Assembly (NCBI RefSeq): GCF_900115345.1
Contig: NZ_FOWC01000008.1
Location: 124,001-188,000, forward strand
DNA from: Amycolatopsis rubida
Lineage (GTDB): Bacteria > Actinomycetota > Actinomycetes > Mycobacteriales > Pseudonocardiaceae
Length of the DNA: 64,000 nt
Direction of reading: 5' to 3'
A model generated the notes under the pieces. The model saw only the letters and a list, made by a program, of their open reading frames with translations, ran no database searches and was not told the origin of the DNA. Numbering within the stretch: the stretch's first letter is position 1; each line of letters begins with the position of its first letter. Positions 24,667 through 33,179 of the stretch are shown here, in pieces. Both the position numbers and the translations under genes were made by a program.

Positions 24667-24708
24667 GAGTTACCTCACAGGGGTCGGACCACGCCGAGGG
24701 GAGCGTCG

Positions 24709-26490
24709 GTGCACGCGGACCAGCTCATCGCGGATCGGTACCGGCTGCTGGAGCGCGTCGGCAGCGGCGGCATGGGAGTCGTCTGGCGGGCGCACGACGA
24801 CCGGCTCGACCGCGAGGTGGCGCTCAAGCAGGCCCGGCTGTCCGACGTGGTGAGCGGGCGGACGCTGCGCCGCGAGGCCCGGCTGGCGGCAGGCGTGCTG
24901 CACCCGAACGTGGTCACCTTTTTCGACGTCGCCGCCGACGGGGACGAGCTGTGGCTGGTGATGGAGTACGTCCCGTCGCGCAGCCTCGCCGAAATCCTCG
25001 CGGCGGAAGGAAGGCTGCCCGCGCGCACGGTCGCCGAGATCGGCGTGCAGATCGCGGCGGCGCTCGGCGCGGTGCACGGGCACGGCATCGTGCACCGCGA
25101 CGTCAAGCCGGGCAACGTCCTGATCGCCTCGGACGGTCGCGCGAAGCTCACCGATTTCGGCATCTCCCGTTCGGTCCGCACGGACGAGACGGTCACCGAT
25201 TCGCCGCTCATCGGCGGCACGCCGGACTACCTCGCCCCGGAGGTCGCGCAAGGGCATCCGCCCACCGCGGCGTCGGATGTGTTCGCCTTGGGGGCAACGC
25301 TTTTCGCCGCCGTCGAGGGCACGCCGCCGTTCTCCGGCGGCAACGAGTACGCCACCATCCGCCGGGTCGCCGAGGGCGCGGTACCGCGTGCACGGCACGC
25401 GGACGGTCTCGCGCCGACGCTGGAACTGCTGATGCGGCGCGAACCCGCCGAACGCCCGACCGCGGTGTCGGCGGGGGAACTGCTGGCCGAGGGGATCGAC
25501 GCGCTGCCGGTCGACGTGCCGTCGCGGCGGCGCAACCGGCGCGGACTGCTGATCGCCGGGGTGGCGGCCGCGGCGGTCGCGGTCGTGGTCGCCGCGTATT
25601 TCGTGACGCGTCCGGCCAGGACGGACGCGACTCCGCCGGTGGAACAGGCGAAGCTCGGAATCGGTCCCGACCCGCGGGCCGCCGACCCGTGCCGGCTGGT
25701 CGACCCCGCGCCGCTGAAGCCGTTCGGCGACCCGGAAGTGGTTTCGGACTACGGGAACTTCAACCGCTGCGACGTGCTCCTGCATCGCGGCGACCGCCAA
25801 GCGGACGTCCTGGTGGAGCTGAACGATCCGCCCGGTTCCGCGCTGGAAGGCACGCAGTCGAAATCCGGGCCGTTCCCGGTTTTCGCCGCTTCGTCGCCGG
25901 ATCAGTGCGAGCGGACGATCCAGTTGCAGGACCGGTTCGCGGTGAAGGTGACGGCCAGGCAGGACGACGGCTACCAGCTCGACCTGTGCCAGGCCGCCGA
26001 CACGGCGGTCGCTTCGGCGGCGAAAGCGATGACAGCGGCCGGGGTTCCTCCGCGCGCGCGGGCGTTCCCGGCGGGTTCGCTCGCGGATGTGGACGCGTGC
26101 TCGCTGCTGGACTCGATCGGGGTCTCCGCGACGGCCGGGGTCGCGGCGCCGGTCCGGATCGAGCGCGGCTTCGGCGGCTGGTGGTGCGACTGGACGAGCC
26201 CGGCGAGCGACCGTTCGGTCACCGTCATGTTCGACCGGGACCAGCCGCCGGGCAGCGAGACCGGCCAGCTCGTGCAGATCGGCGGGCACGACGCCTATGT
26301 CATGACCGACGATTTCGCCGAGAACACCTGCCAGGCGGTCCTCGTCTACCGTTCCTACACCGACGCGCACGGGGACCCGAGAGTGGAACAGCTGCGGGTC
26401 GTGGTGCGGGGAAAGCCGCCCTCGGACCGGCTGTGCGCGCCAGTGTCCACTTTGGCCGGTTCGCTGGCCGGAAAGCTGCCGAAGACATGA
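24709..26490 (+). CDS. Membrane Ser/Thr protein kinase with tandem Cys-paired extracellular domains
   Basis: 593-aa PknB-like kinase. Kinase domain about 10-270: glycine loop GSGGMGVV (18-25), lysine K40, RD-type catalytic loop HRDVKPGN (129-136), DFG at 149-151 and activation segment to GTPDYLAPE with threonines at 161, 163 and 171. One membrane helix follows the RRRNRR stop (about 284-304). The outer part (305-593) has two similar modules, each with four cysteines (beginning DPCRLVDP and DACSLLDS), resembling DUF3558-like ligand domains; they are probably the sensor. GTG start is set by GAGGGGAG. Its stop overlaps the first FHA gene (ATGA), so kinase and FHA proteins are translated together. 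Confidence 0.92.
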   Translation: MHADQLIADRYRLLERVGSGGMGVVWRAHDDRLDREVALKQARLSDVVSGRTLRREARLAAGVLHPNVVTFFDVAADGDELWLVMEYVPSRSLAEILAAEGRLPARTVAEIGVQIAAALGAVHGHGIVHRDVKPGNVLIASDGRAKLTDFGISRSVRTDETVTDSPLIGGTPDYLAPEVAQGHPPTAASDVFALGATLFAAVEGTPPFSGGNEYATIRRVAEGAVPRARHADGLAPTLELLMRREPAERPTAVSAGELLAEGIDALPVDVPSRRRNRRGLLIAGVAAAAVAVVVAAYFVTRPARTDATPPVEQAKLGIGPDPRAADPCRLVDPAPLKPFGDPEVVSDYGNFNRCDVLLHRGDRQADVLVELNDPPGSALEGTQSKSGPFPVFAASSPDQCERTIQLQDRFAVKVTARQDDGYQLDLCQAADTAVASAAKAMTAAGVPPRARAFPAGSLADVDACSLLDSIGVSATAGVAAPVRIERGFGGWWCDWTSPASDRSVTVMFDRDQPPGSETGQLVQIGGHDAYVMTDDFAENTCQAVLVYRSYTDAHGDPRVEQLRVVVRGKPPSDRLCAPVSTLAGSLAGKLPKT

Positions 26491-27311
26491 CCGCGTTTCC
26501 CGGCGGCCCGCCGGAAGAGCTGGGCCCGGACCACGGCAGCCTCGCGCACGGCGTCCCGCCCTCCCCGCCGGGCACGATCTTCGCCCTCGCGGTGACCGGC
26601 GGCGTGCGGATGCCGCCGCGCGAAGGCAGGCAGCTGTTGTTCGGGCGCAACCGCGACGACGTGCACGTGTGCGTCGGCGAGGACGACCGGAAGGTCAGCC
26701 GGAAACAGGGATTCCTGGTGCGCCGCCGGGGTTCCTGGTGGATCCACAACACCGGGAAGCTGCCGATCCGGCTGCCCGGCTCGCGGCTGCTGTTCCCCGA
26801 AGAGGAGCCGGTGCCGCTGGCCGAGGGCTACACCGCGGCGTTCGTGCGCGGTTCGGCCGGGCGCGAGCATCTGCTGGAGGTGTACGTCGCGGGCGCGGAC
26901 GGCCGCCGCCCGGATTCGCGGCCGCAGGACGTCACCGAACCGCCGCGGATGTGGCGGCTGACGCCGGACGAACGGCTCGTCCTCGTCTCGCTCGCGCAGC
27001 GGTATCTGCTGCAGGACCAGTATCCGCAGCCGCTCGCGTGGCGGCAGGTGGCGGAGCAGTTGTCCGAGCTGAAACCGGAGGCGCGCTGGAGCGGCAAGCG
27101 CGTCGAGCACCTCGTCGGCGCGGTGCGCGCCCGGCTGGCGCGCGCCGGGGTGGCCGGGCTGACCAGGGAAGAGGTCGGCGAACCGGTCGGGAACGCGCTC
27201 AACGACAACCTGATCAAGGAACTCCTGCTGTCGACGACGCTGATCCCGCCGGACCTGGCGCTGCTCGAACCCGGGGACGATCCGGGAGGGGTCCCGGCTC
27301 CTCCTGCTTGA
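26487..27311 (+). CDS. FHA-domain protein with C-terminal HTH-like domain (1)
   Basis: 274 aa. FHA domain about 48-135: FGRNRDD at 52-58, SRKQ at 71-74 where canonical FHA has S-x-x-H, and HNTGK with N88. The C-terminal part (about 157-262), TPDERLVLVSLAQRYL, then WRQVAEQL and RVEHLVGAVRARLARAG, looks like the winged helix-turn-helix seen after FHA domains in some actinobacterial proteins. If so, phosphothreonine recognition on the upstream kinase would be tied to gene control. Start overlaps the kinase stop by 4 bp. A paralogue follows. Domain identity of the C-terminus is my reading, not a database hit. Confidence 0.8.
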   Translation: MTAFPGGPPEELGPDHGSLAHGVPPSPPGTIFALAVTGGVRMPPREGRQLLFGRNRDDVHVCVGEDDRKVSRKQGFLVRRRGSWWIHNTGKLPIRLPGSRLLFPEEEPVPLAEGYTAAFVRGSAGREHLLEVYVAGADGRRPDSRPQDVTEPPRMWRLTPDERLVLVSLAQRYLLQDQYPQPLAWRQVAEQLSELKPEARWSGKRVEHLVGAVRARLARAGVAGLTREEVGEPVGNALNDNLIKELLLSTTLIPPDLALLEPGDDPGGVPAPPA

Positions 27312-27418
27312 CTCGCGGTGCGCGGCGGATGCGCCCCCGCGCCCCCGGCGGGCCGTCGCGGCCGCCCGGCCGGGGTCCGGCAGCGGCTTCGCGGGGGGTG
27401 TCCGTGGCAGGGGAGGCG

Positions 27419-28150
27419 ATGCGGACGCTGCCCGCGGGACACCCGAGCCTCGCGCTCGGGTTCGCGTCGCCGCCGGGCACGCTGGCGGTGCTGGGACGCG
27501 CGGGGGGCGTCCTGGTGCCGCCGGCGGCGCGGGAGCCGGTCACGTTCGGGCGGAACACCGCCGAGGTGACGGTGCCGCTCGGCGAGGACGACCGCCAGGT
27601 CAGCCGCCGCCACGGCGTGCTGGAGCGGCACGCGGGCCGGTGGTGGGTGCGGGCGACCGGCAAGGTGCCGCTGCGGCTGCCGCGGTCGCGGCTGGTGTTC
27701 GCCGGGGCCGCGCCGGTTCCGCTGCCGCCCGGCTATCTCCCGGTGTACGCGCGCGGTTCGGGGGACCGCGAGCACGTGCTGGAGATCCGGATCGCCGACG
27801 GGACGCCGTCGCCGGTCCCGGCCGGGCGGCTGCGGCCGGACGAACGGCTCGTGCTCGCGATGGTGGCGCGGGGGTTCCTGCGGCGGGAGGAGCGGCCGCG
27901 CCCGGTGCCGGTTCCGCTGGCCGCGCGCCGGTTGTCCGTGCTCGATCCGGACGGCGGGTGGACCGCGGAAGCGGTGGCGGGGGTGCTGGATTCGGTGCGG
28001 TTCCGGTTCCGGCCGGGGTCGCCGGACGAGGATCTGGTGGCGGCGCTGGTTTCGGCGGCGGTGCTGGTGCCGCCGGATCTGGCGTTGCTGTCGCCGGAGC
28101 TGCCGCCGGCGGGCGAGACCGGGCGGATGCCGTCCACGTGGGGGAGCTAG
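27419..28150 (+). CDS. FHA-domain protein with C-terminal HTH-like domain (2)
   Basis: 243 aa, paralogue of the preceding protein with the same layout: FHA domain (FGRNTAE at 43-49, SRRH at 62-65) and C-terminal helical domain beginning RPDERLVLAMVARGFL (canonical first helix of the putative HTH) and ending VLVPPDLALLSPE, as in the partner (TLIPPDLALLEP). Here the S-x-x-H serine/histidine pair is intact, but the asparagine of the phosphopeptide loop is lost (RATGK versus HNTGK in the partner). GGGGAGG lies 5 bp before the ATG at 27419. It is the last gene of the kinase operon, 107 bp after the first FHA gene. Confidence 0.75.
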   Translation: MRTLPAGHPSLALGFASPPGTLAVLGRAGGVLVPPAAREPVTFGRNTAEVTVPLGEDDRQVSRRHGVLERHAGRWWVRATGKVPLRLPRSRLVFAGAAPVPLPPGYLPVYARGSGDREHVLEIRIADGTPSPVPAGRLRPDERLVLAMVARGFLRREERPRPVPVPLAARRLSVLDPDGGWTAEAVAGVLDSVRFRFRPGSPDEDLVAALVSAAVLVPPDLALLSPELPPAGETGRMPSTWGS

Positions 28151-28261
28151 GCGGTCGCCGTATGCTTGCCGCGGCCGCGATCCCGGTGCGGCCAAGACGG
28201 GCGACCGGGTGCCGGGCACCGGGAGTTCCCGTCGCCCGCGCCCGTACCAGGCGTTGTCCCT

Positions 28262-28440
28262 CCCGGAGCGGGCGGAAGAAGTCGCGGAGTTCCCGGGCGT
28301 ACCGCTCAGGCTCCTCGAACGGCGCGAAGTGCCCGCCGCCCTCCGGCTCGGTGGCGCGGACAGTCCGGCCGTGGTGCGGGCGGGATCGGTTCGGCGGCGA
28401 ACAATTCCGGACGGCAGGCCATGCCCGCGAGCCTGCGTGA
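28262..28440 (-). pseudogene. Remnant of an alpha/beta-hydrolase (epoxide hydrolase-like) C-terminus
   Basis: On the minus strand two frames hold neighbouring pieces of a hydrolase end: about 28440-28363 reads GMACRPELFAAEPIPPAP, like the V-P-x-G-x-A-x-F-P-x-E-L-F stretch before the catalytic histidine, and about 28352-28262 reads GGGHFAPFEEPERYARELRD, the typical catalytic-histidine tail. They are joined by a frameshift, and nothing of the rest of the enzyme is seen. The 371-bp space 28151-28521 between the FHA and ribA genes otherwise appears empty. Confidence 0.65.
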
Positions 28441-28521
28441 GCTTGGCCGCACTCCGGGACCGCGGTCGTGCCGGTGGTTCTGGGTAGGGTCGGAATCACC
28501 GAGGGGGAGAGGAGTTGCCCG

Positions 28522-29157
28522 ATGACGACAGTTCCACAGGTGCGCACGCGAGTACGGATCCCGTTGCGGTTCGGCGACGGGCCCGCGGCCGAGTCCGAGG
28601 CGGTCACGTTCGCCGGGCTGTCCGACGGGCTCGAGCATCTTGCCTTCGTGCTGGGAAAACCCGGTCCGGTGCCGTTGGTGCGGCTGCATTCGGAATGCCT
28701 CACCGGCGACGTCTTCGGATCCGCTCGCTGCGATTGCGGCCCGCAGCTGGCGGAGTCGGTCGCGCGGATTTCCGAGGCGGGCGGGTACCTGCTCTACTTG
28801 CGCCAGGAGGGCCGCGGAATCGGGCTGTACAACAAGCTCGACGCGTACGCGCTGCAGGATTCCGGGTTGGACACCTACGCGGCGAATTCCGCGCTCGGCC
28901 TGCCCGAGGACGCGCGCGACTACACCGCGGCCGCGCAAATGCTCACCCTGTTCGGCGTTCAGCAGCTGGATCTGCTGTCGAACAACCCGGACAAGGCGGC
29001 GCAGCTGGCGCGGCACGGCATCGACGTGCGCGAACGCGTCCGTACCGGGGTTTTCGCGAACGAGGACAACGTGCGGTACCTGCGCGCGAAAGCCGAGCAG
29101 ACCGGGCACACGCTCGCGTTGCCGTTCGAGGAGCGGCCGGCTAGTTCGGCGGTGTGA
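28522..29157 (+). CDS. ribA: GTP cyclohydrolase II
   Basis: 211-aa enzyme of riboflavin synthesis, opening GTP to 2,5-diamino-6-ribosylamino-pyrimidinone 5'-phosphate. Zinc ligands C59, C70 and C72 are seen in HSECLTGDVFGSARCDCG; the GTP-binding/catalytic strip RQEGRGIGLYNKLDAYALQD follows, then the LTNNP-like LLSNNPDKAAQL. It is a stand-alone RibA without the RibB domain that many actinobacteria fuse to it, and no other rib gene is near, so it may be a second copy used in secondary metabolism. GAGAGGAG precedes the ATG. Its 3' end overlaps the convergent discoidin gene by 17 bp. Confidence 0.92.
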   Translation: MTTVPQVRTRVRIPLRFGDGPAAESEAVTFAGLSDGLEHLAFVLGKPGPVPLVRLHSECLTGDVFGSARCDCGPQLAESVARISEAGGYLLYLRQEGRGIGLYNKLDAYALQDSGLDTYAANSALGLPEDARDYTAAAQMLTLFGVQQLDLLSNNPDKAAQLARHGIDVRERVRTGVFANEDNVRYLRAKAEQTGHTLALPFEERPASSAV

Positions 29158-32100
29158 GGGCGGAGATCCGGGCGAGGCTGGCGTCGCCTCGTCGCCAGTC
29201 CAGGGTGCGGAGGGCGAGGTAGCGGACTGGCCGGGCGAGCGCGACGGAGGCGGTGCGTTTTCGGCCGGGGCGGGCAGCTTCGGCGTAGGTGACGCCGTCG
29301 GTGCTGGTCTCGACGGCGGTGGCGGGTACTCGTCCGGTGGTCCAGGCGAGCTCGACGGTCGCGATCTGCAGCGGTGCGCCGAGGTCCGCCACCAACCGGC
29401 CGCCGGGACCGGGTTGCCACGCTGTCGCCGGGTTGTCGTCGACGGCGGCGTCCGGGCTGGTCATCCCGGGTGGCAGCGGTTCGGCCGGGAAGGTCACGGC
29501 CCCGAGCGCGCGGTCGTTCAGCGGGTACGGCCGGGCGTCGGCGAAGACGACCGGCACGGTGCGGCGTGGCGGCAGCGCGACGGTGCGCGGGCGGCCGCTG
29601 GCCGGGGTCACGGTCACCACCGCCGGGAGCAGTCCAGACGGGGCGGTCAGGTCGACTCGGCTGGCGTCGTGCACTACCGCGGTCAGGCCGGGCGGGACGG
29701 CGCTGCCGAACAGGCCGCGCACGGTGAATCGGGGCGGTTCGATCCGGCCTTCGCCGGGGGCTAGTTCGCAGCCGAACGAGCTGCCGGACGGGGTGACTTT
29801 CTGCGTGCCTCGGTACAGGAGCAGCGCGGTGCGATCCTGGGGCAGGGAAGCGGTTCCGGTCGCGGTGCGGCCGGAAAGATTGGCCAGCACCAGGAAATCG
29901 TCGGTGACGCTCGCGTGGACTCCGGTGGCGGTGGCGCGAGCGCGCCGGGCGAGCTTCGGCAGGTCCGGGCGGCCGGGGTACAGCTCGGCCAGCAGCGGCG
30001 CGGGCGGACCGGCGGAGAGCGTGACGTGGTCGTTGGTGACGGTGAGCGGACGGGGGCTGGTGACGACGATTCCGGCCCGGCCGTCGATGTCGAGCCAGCC
30101 GCCGGTGCTGTGCAGCGCGGGCACCGGATAGGTCGCGACGGACGTCCAGGCGACGCCGTCGGGCGACGTTTCGATCCGGTACTTCCGTCCGGCGGCGGCC
30201 TCCCAGCTCAGGCGGACCCGATCAACCCGTTGCGGTGCGCCGAGATCGACGGCGAGCCAGCTGTCCGCGCGCGGACGGTCCGATGTGGACACTGCCCAGC
30301 GGGTGGCGGAATCGCCGTCGGTGGCGTACTTGGCCTCCTTGCCCGGCGCGGCCGACGACGCGGACGCAGTTCCGGCCGGGGCGAGATCGGGACCTTCGCC
30401 GTCGTGGACTTCGAAGGACCAGAGCGAGTAGCCGTACTGCGGATCCGGCTGGACGCCGAGCATCCGCACATGCCGCGCTGTCACCGGGGAGAAGGTCAGG
30501 TCGTCGGTGCGCGCGCCGACCGGCCCGGACTGTGCCGGGAGCGTCACCGATCCCTCGGCAGCGGTGTAGGTGCGTTTGCCGTCGAGGCCGGGAACGCCTG
30601 GCATGGCCAGGTTGTAGACGTTGAGCACGCCCTCGTCCGACGCGACACCGGTGCTGGCGTAGACCGCGGTGCCGGTGGGGAGCGTGGCGAGCGCGGCGTA
30701 CCCGGCGTCGAACCGCAGGACGCCGACGGTACCGTCGAATCCGTCGCGGACCTTGCGGTAGGTCGTGGCGTGGCGTTCGCGCACGGCGATGTTCGTGGCG
30801 GGCAGCAGCATCGGGTTGGCTCCGCCGAGGACGAACAGCCAGTCGTCGTGGTTGGGCTGCCAGGCGAATTTCACGAAGCCGGGTTTGGTGACGGTCGCGG
30901 CCCACGCGGCGGGGGAGCGCTGCGCCAGGAGGCCCGGTCCGGTGCCGAAGTCGGCGGCGCGAGCGGCGCGGGCGTCGAACTCTTCCCTGCGCACCGCACG
31001 GATCGGGCCGCCGTGCCCGGCGCGCCATTCGTGCAGCAGGTAGCTGATGGCGAGTTCGGCGCGGGCTTCCGGCTCGTACTTGGGTTCGCCGGAGAACTTC
31101 GTGATCCGGTCGACCGGCGGGTAGGCCTGGTACGGCTCCAGCCGCGCGGCCAGCTGGGCCTCGGCGTAGGCGGCGTGGCGGTCGCCGAGCACTTGCGCGC
31201 GGAAGGCCAGCGGGATGACGTCCCGGCCGTAGAGGTGTTCGCGGTCGGCGACCATCGGCATCAGCGGTTCGCCCGCGTCGCTGGTCATCAGGAGCATGGT
31301 GCGCCACAGCAGTTCGCCGTTCGGCTGCGCGGTGAGGACCTCGGGCAGCGGGACGCCGGCGGCGAGGAAGTGCATCGCGTTGCGGCCGGACGTGCGCCAG
31401 AGTTCTTCCTGGTAGTGCGGGCCGAACGAACCGTGGTTCTCGACGAGGAACGTGTCGTACAGGTTGGTCGCGGTGTTGCCGCTGACCGGCTTTCCGTCGA
31501 CGAGCCGGGGATTCGCCAGATCCGCCGCGGGCAGGCCGCCTTCGTTGCGGCTCCAGGAACCGAAGGCCGCGCGCCATTCCGGAGCGCGCGGATCGTTCGG
31601 CGCCCAGGCGAGCGCGGGGGCGAGCGACTGCGCGTAGACGCCCATCTCTTCCAGCTTCGTGTCGCCGACGTAGCCGCCGCGCAGGCCGTTGGGCGTCCAG
31701 TCGCCGGAGGCGGGATCGTTGCCGGTGCCGAGGCCGGCCGTGTAGGCGGCCTGTTCGGTGGCGATGCGCTCGACGTTGCGGCGCGTCGCCGCGTCCAGCT
31801 CTGTCCACAAGAGACGCGCGGCGAGCTGGAAGTAGGACTGGAAAGTGGTGTCGAAGAACAGTGTTCGGCCCCACTCGGTGCCGCCGGTGAGCCGGTTCGA
31901 GGCAGCGAAGTGCTTGATGGTGGCGAGGGTGTGCGCGCGGAGGGTTTCGCGGTCGGTTCCGGCGACGGCGGCGTCGTAGCCGTCGCGGGTCAGCAGCAGC
32001 GCGTTGCCGAGGACGACCGCGAAGGTGAAGTCGCGGGCCGGGTAGATCCCCGTAGCCTGGTCGAACTGCTGCTCGGCCCAGCGGGTGTGCCGGAGCAGGA

Positions 32101-32230
32101 CCCGCAGATAGGTCGCGGCGACGGGATCCGGAGCGGGCCGGGACGCCGCTCGCGCTGGTCCCGAGGCCAGCAGGACCACGGCTCCGGCGCCCGCGAAACC
32201 GAGCGCCTGCCGCCGGGTGAACCCGTCCAT
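29141..32230 (-). CDS. Tat-exported large protein with two discoidin-like (F5/8C) domains
   Basis: 1029 aa. A twin-arginine signal (FTRRQALGFAGAGAVVLLAS, RR at 6-7) predicts Tat export. Residues about 35-440 are helical with many aromatic residues (WGRTLFFDTTFQSYFQLAARLLW, NGLRGGYVGD) and look like an alpha/alpha-toroid as in polysaccharide lyases or glycosidases. Two F5/8 type C-like modules follow: about 590-720 (VTARHVRMLGVQPDPQYGYS, DGDSATRWAVS) and about 905-1029 (AAVDDNPATAWQPG, LGAPLQIATVELAW). Probably cleaves or binds a complex glycan; family of the catalytic part not identified. Palindromes lie directly upstream. Confidence 0.75.
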   Translation of the reverse strand: MDGFTRRQALGFAGAGAVVLLASGPARAASRPAPDPVAATYLRVLLRHTRWAEQQFDQATGIYPARDFTFAVVLGNALLLTRDGYDAAVAGTDRETLRAHTLATIKHFAASNRLTGGTEWGRTLFFDTTFQSYFQLAARLLWTELDAATRRNVERIATEQAAYTAGLGTGNDPASGDWTPNGLRGGYVGDTKLEEMGVYAQSLAPALAWAPNDPRAPEWRAAFGSWSRNEGGLPAADLANPRLVDGKPVSGNTATNLYDTFLVENHGSFGPHYQEELWRTSGRNAMHFLAAGVPLPEVLTAQPNGELLWRTMLLMTSDAGEPLMPMVADREHLYGRDVIPLAFRAQVLGDRHAAYAEAQLAARLEPYQAYPPVDRITKFSGEPKYEPEARAELAISYLLHEWRAGHGGPIRAVRREEFDARAARAADFGTGPGLLAQRSPAAWAATVTKPGFVKFAWQPNHDDWLFVLGGANPMLLPATNIAVRERHATTYRKVRDGFDGTVGVLRFDAGYAALATLPTGTAVYASTGVASDEGVLNVYNLAMPGVPGLDGKRTYTAAEGSVTLPAQSGPVGARTDDLTFSPVTARHVRMLGVQPDPQYGYSLWSFEVHDGEGPDLAPAGTASASSAAPGKEAKYATDGDSATRWAVSTSDRPRADSWLAVDLGAPQRVDRVRLSWEAAAGRKYRIETSPDGVAWTSVATYPVPALHSTGGWLDIDGRAGIVVTSPRPLTVTNDHVTLSAGPPAPLLAELYPGRPDLPKLARRARATATGVHASVTDDFLVLANLSGRTATGTASLPQDRTALLLYRGTQKVTPSGSSFGCELAPGEGRIEPPRFTVRGLFGSAVPPGLTAVVHDASRVDLTAPSGLLPAVVTVTPASGRPRTVALPPRRTVPVVFADARPYPLNDRALGAVTFPAEPLPPGMTSPDAAVDDNPATAWQPGPGGRLVADLGAPLQIATVELAWTTGRVPATAVETSTDGVTYAEAARPGRKRTASVALARPVRYLALRTLDWRRGDASLARISALTPPN

Positions 32231-32247
32231 CCCGTGTCCTCCCGAGT

Positions 32248-32265
32248 GCTGACAACCTTGTCAGC
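32248..32265. promoter_or_regulatory. Perfect 18-bp palindrome upstream of the discoidin gene
   Basis: GCTGACAACCTTGTCAGC: perfect 8-bp arms with 2-bp centre, 18 bp before the start codon of the discoidin gene, so a protein bound here could block its transcription or initiation. Type of regulator unknown. Confidence 0.5.
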
Positions 32266-32335
32266 GCGGATTCTCTGCGGCGGCCGGGCGGCCGGGCAAC
32301 CCTCCCGGCCGATCCCGTCCGGTTTCGGACAATGT

Positions 32336-32353
32336 CGTATAACGACCTATACG
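32336..32353. promoter_or_regulatory. AT-rich palindrome GTATA-N6-TATAC between divergent genes
   Basis: CGTATAACGACCTATACG: 6-bp arms with 6-bp spacer, overlapping a second inverted repeat GTCGT-ATA-ACGAC (32334-32346). AT-rich against the local background, 62 bp before the TauE-like start. The spacing resembles sites of GntR (YtrA-like) repressors, but no such gene is adjacent. Confidence 0.45.
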
Positions 32354-32414
32354 TTTCGCCGGCGGGCTTCGGCCCGGCCTGAAGACGCCGGGACCGGCGT
32401 GCTGAGATGACAAC

Positions 32415-33179
32415 GTGATCACTGGCCCCGGCGGATTCCTGCTGCTCGTGCTGGCCGGGGCCGGGGCCGGGCTGACCGGCGCGACCGCGGGCCTCGCGTC
32501 GCTGGTGTCGTACCCGGCGCTGCTCGCCGCCGGGCTGCCGCCGGTCGTCGCCAACATGACCAACACCGTCGCGATGCTGGGCACGACCGCCGGCGCCGCG
32601 GTCGGCGCGCGTCCGGAGCTGAAGGGGCAAGGCCGCCGGCTGCTCCCGTTGTGCCTGATCACCACGGCAGGCGGGGCGTGCGGCGGGCTCGTGCTGCTGG
32701 TCAGCGCGCCGGACGCGTTCACCGTCGTCGTGCCGTGGCTGATCGGCGGCGCGTCGGTCGTGCTGATGGCCGGTCCGAGGCTGCGGAGGATGGCCGAGCA
32801 CAGTGAACACCGCGGAATCGGCCCGCTCACCGGAATCGCCGCCTTCCTGACCGGGGTGTACGGCGGGTACTTCGGGGCCGCGGCCGGGGTGCTGATGCTC
32901 GCGCTGCTGACGACGGTGTGGAGCCAGTCGCTGGCTCGCACGAACGCGGCGAAGAACATCGCGACCGGCACCGCGAACCTGATCGCCGCGCTGGTGTTCG
33001 CCTTCACCGGGAAAGTCTTCTGGCCCGCGGCGATCGCGGTGTGCCTCGGCTCGGTGGCGGGCTCCTGGCTGGGCTCGGTCCTGGTGCGCTACCTGCCCGC
33101 GACCCCGCTGCGGATCGCGATCGGGCTGGGCGGGCTTTCGCTGGCGGTGGTGCTGGGTTGGCAGGCTTACTCGGGCTGA
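32415..33179 (+). CDS. TauE/SafE-type membrane permease
   Basis: 254 aa, about eight hydrophobic helices in two similar halves, as in the TauE/SafE (DUF81) family of anion/sulfite/organosulfur exporters. Typical are the N-terminal GAGAGLTGATAGLASLVSYP and the second-half FLTGVYGGYFGAAAGVLML; NMTNTVAML and RTNAAKNIATG are the paired conserved loops. Start GTG at 32415. The cargo cannot be told from sequence. It diverges from the discoidin gene and is followed by a 294-bp gap before the molybdenum hydroxylase genes. Confidence 0.85.
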   Translation: MITGPGGFLLLVLAGAGAGLTGATAGLASLVSYPALLAAGLPPVVANMTNTVAMLGTTAGAAVGARPELKGQGRRLLPLCLITTAGGACGGLVLLVSAPDAFTVVVPWLIGGASVVLMAGPRLRRMAEHSEHRGIGPLTGIAAFLTGVYGGYFGAAAGVLMLALLTTVWSQSLARTNAAKNIATGTANLIAALVFAFTGKVFWPAAIAVCLGSVAGSWLGSVLVRYLPATPLRIAIGLGGLSLAVVLGWQAYSG

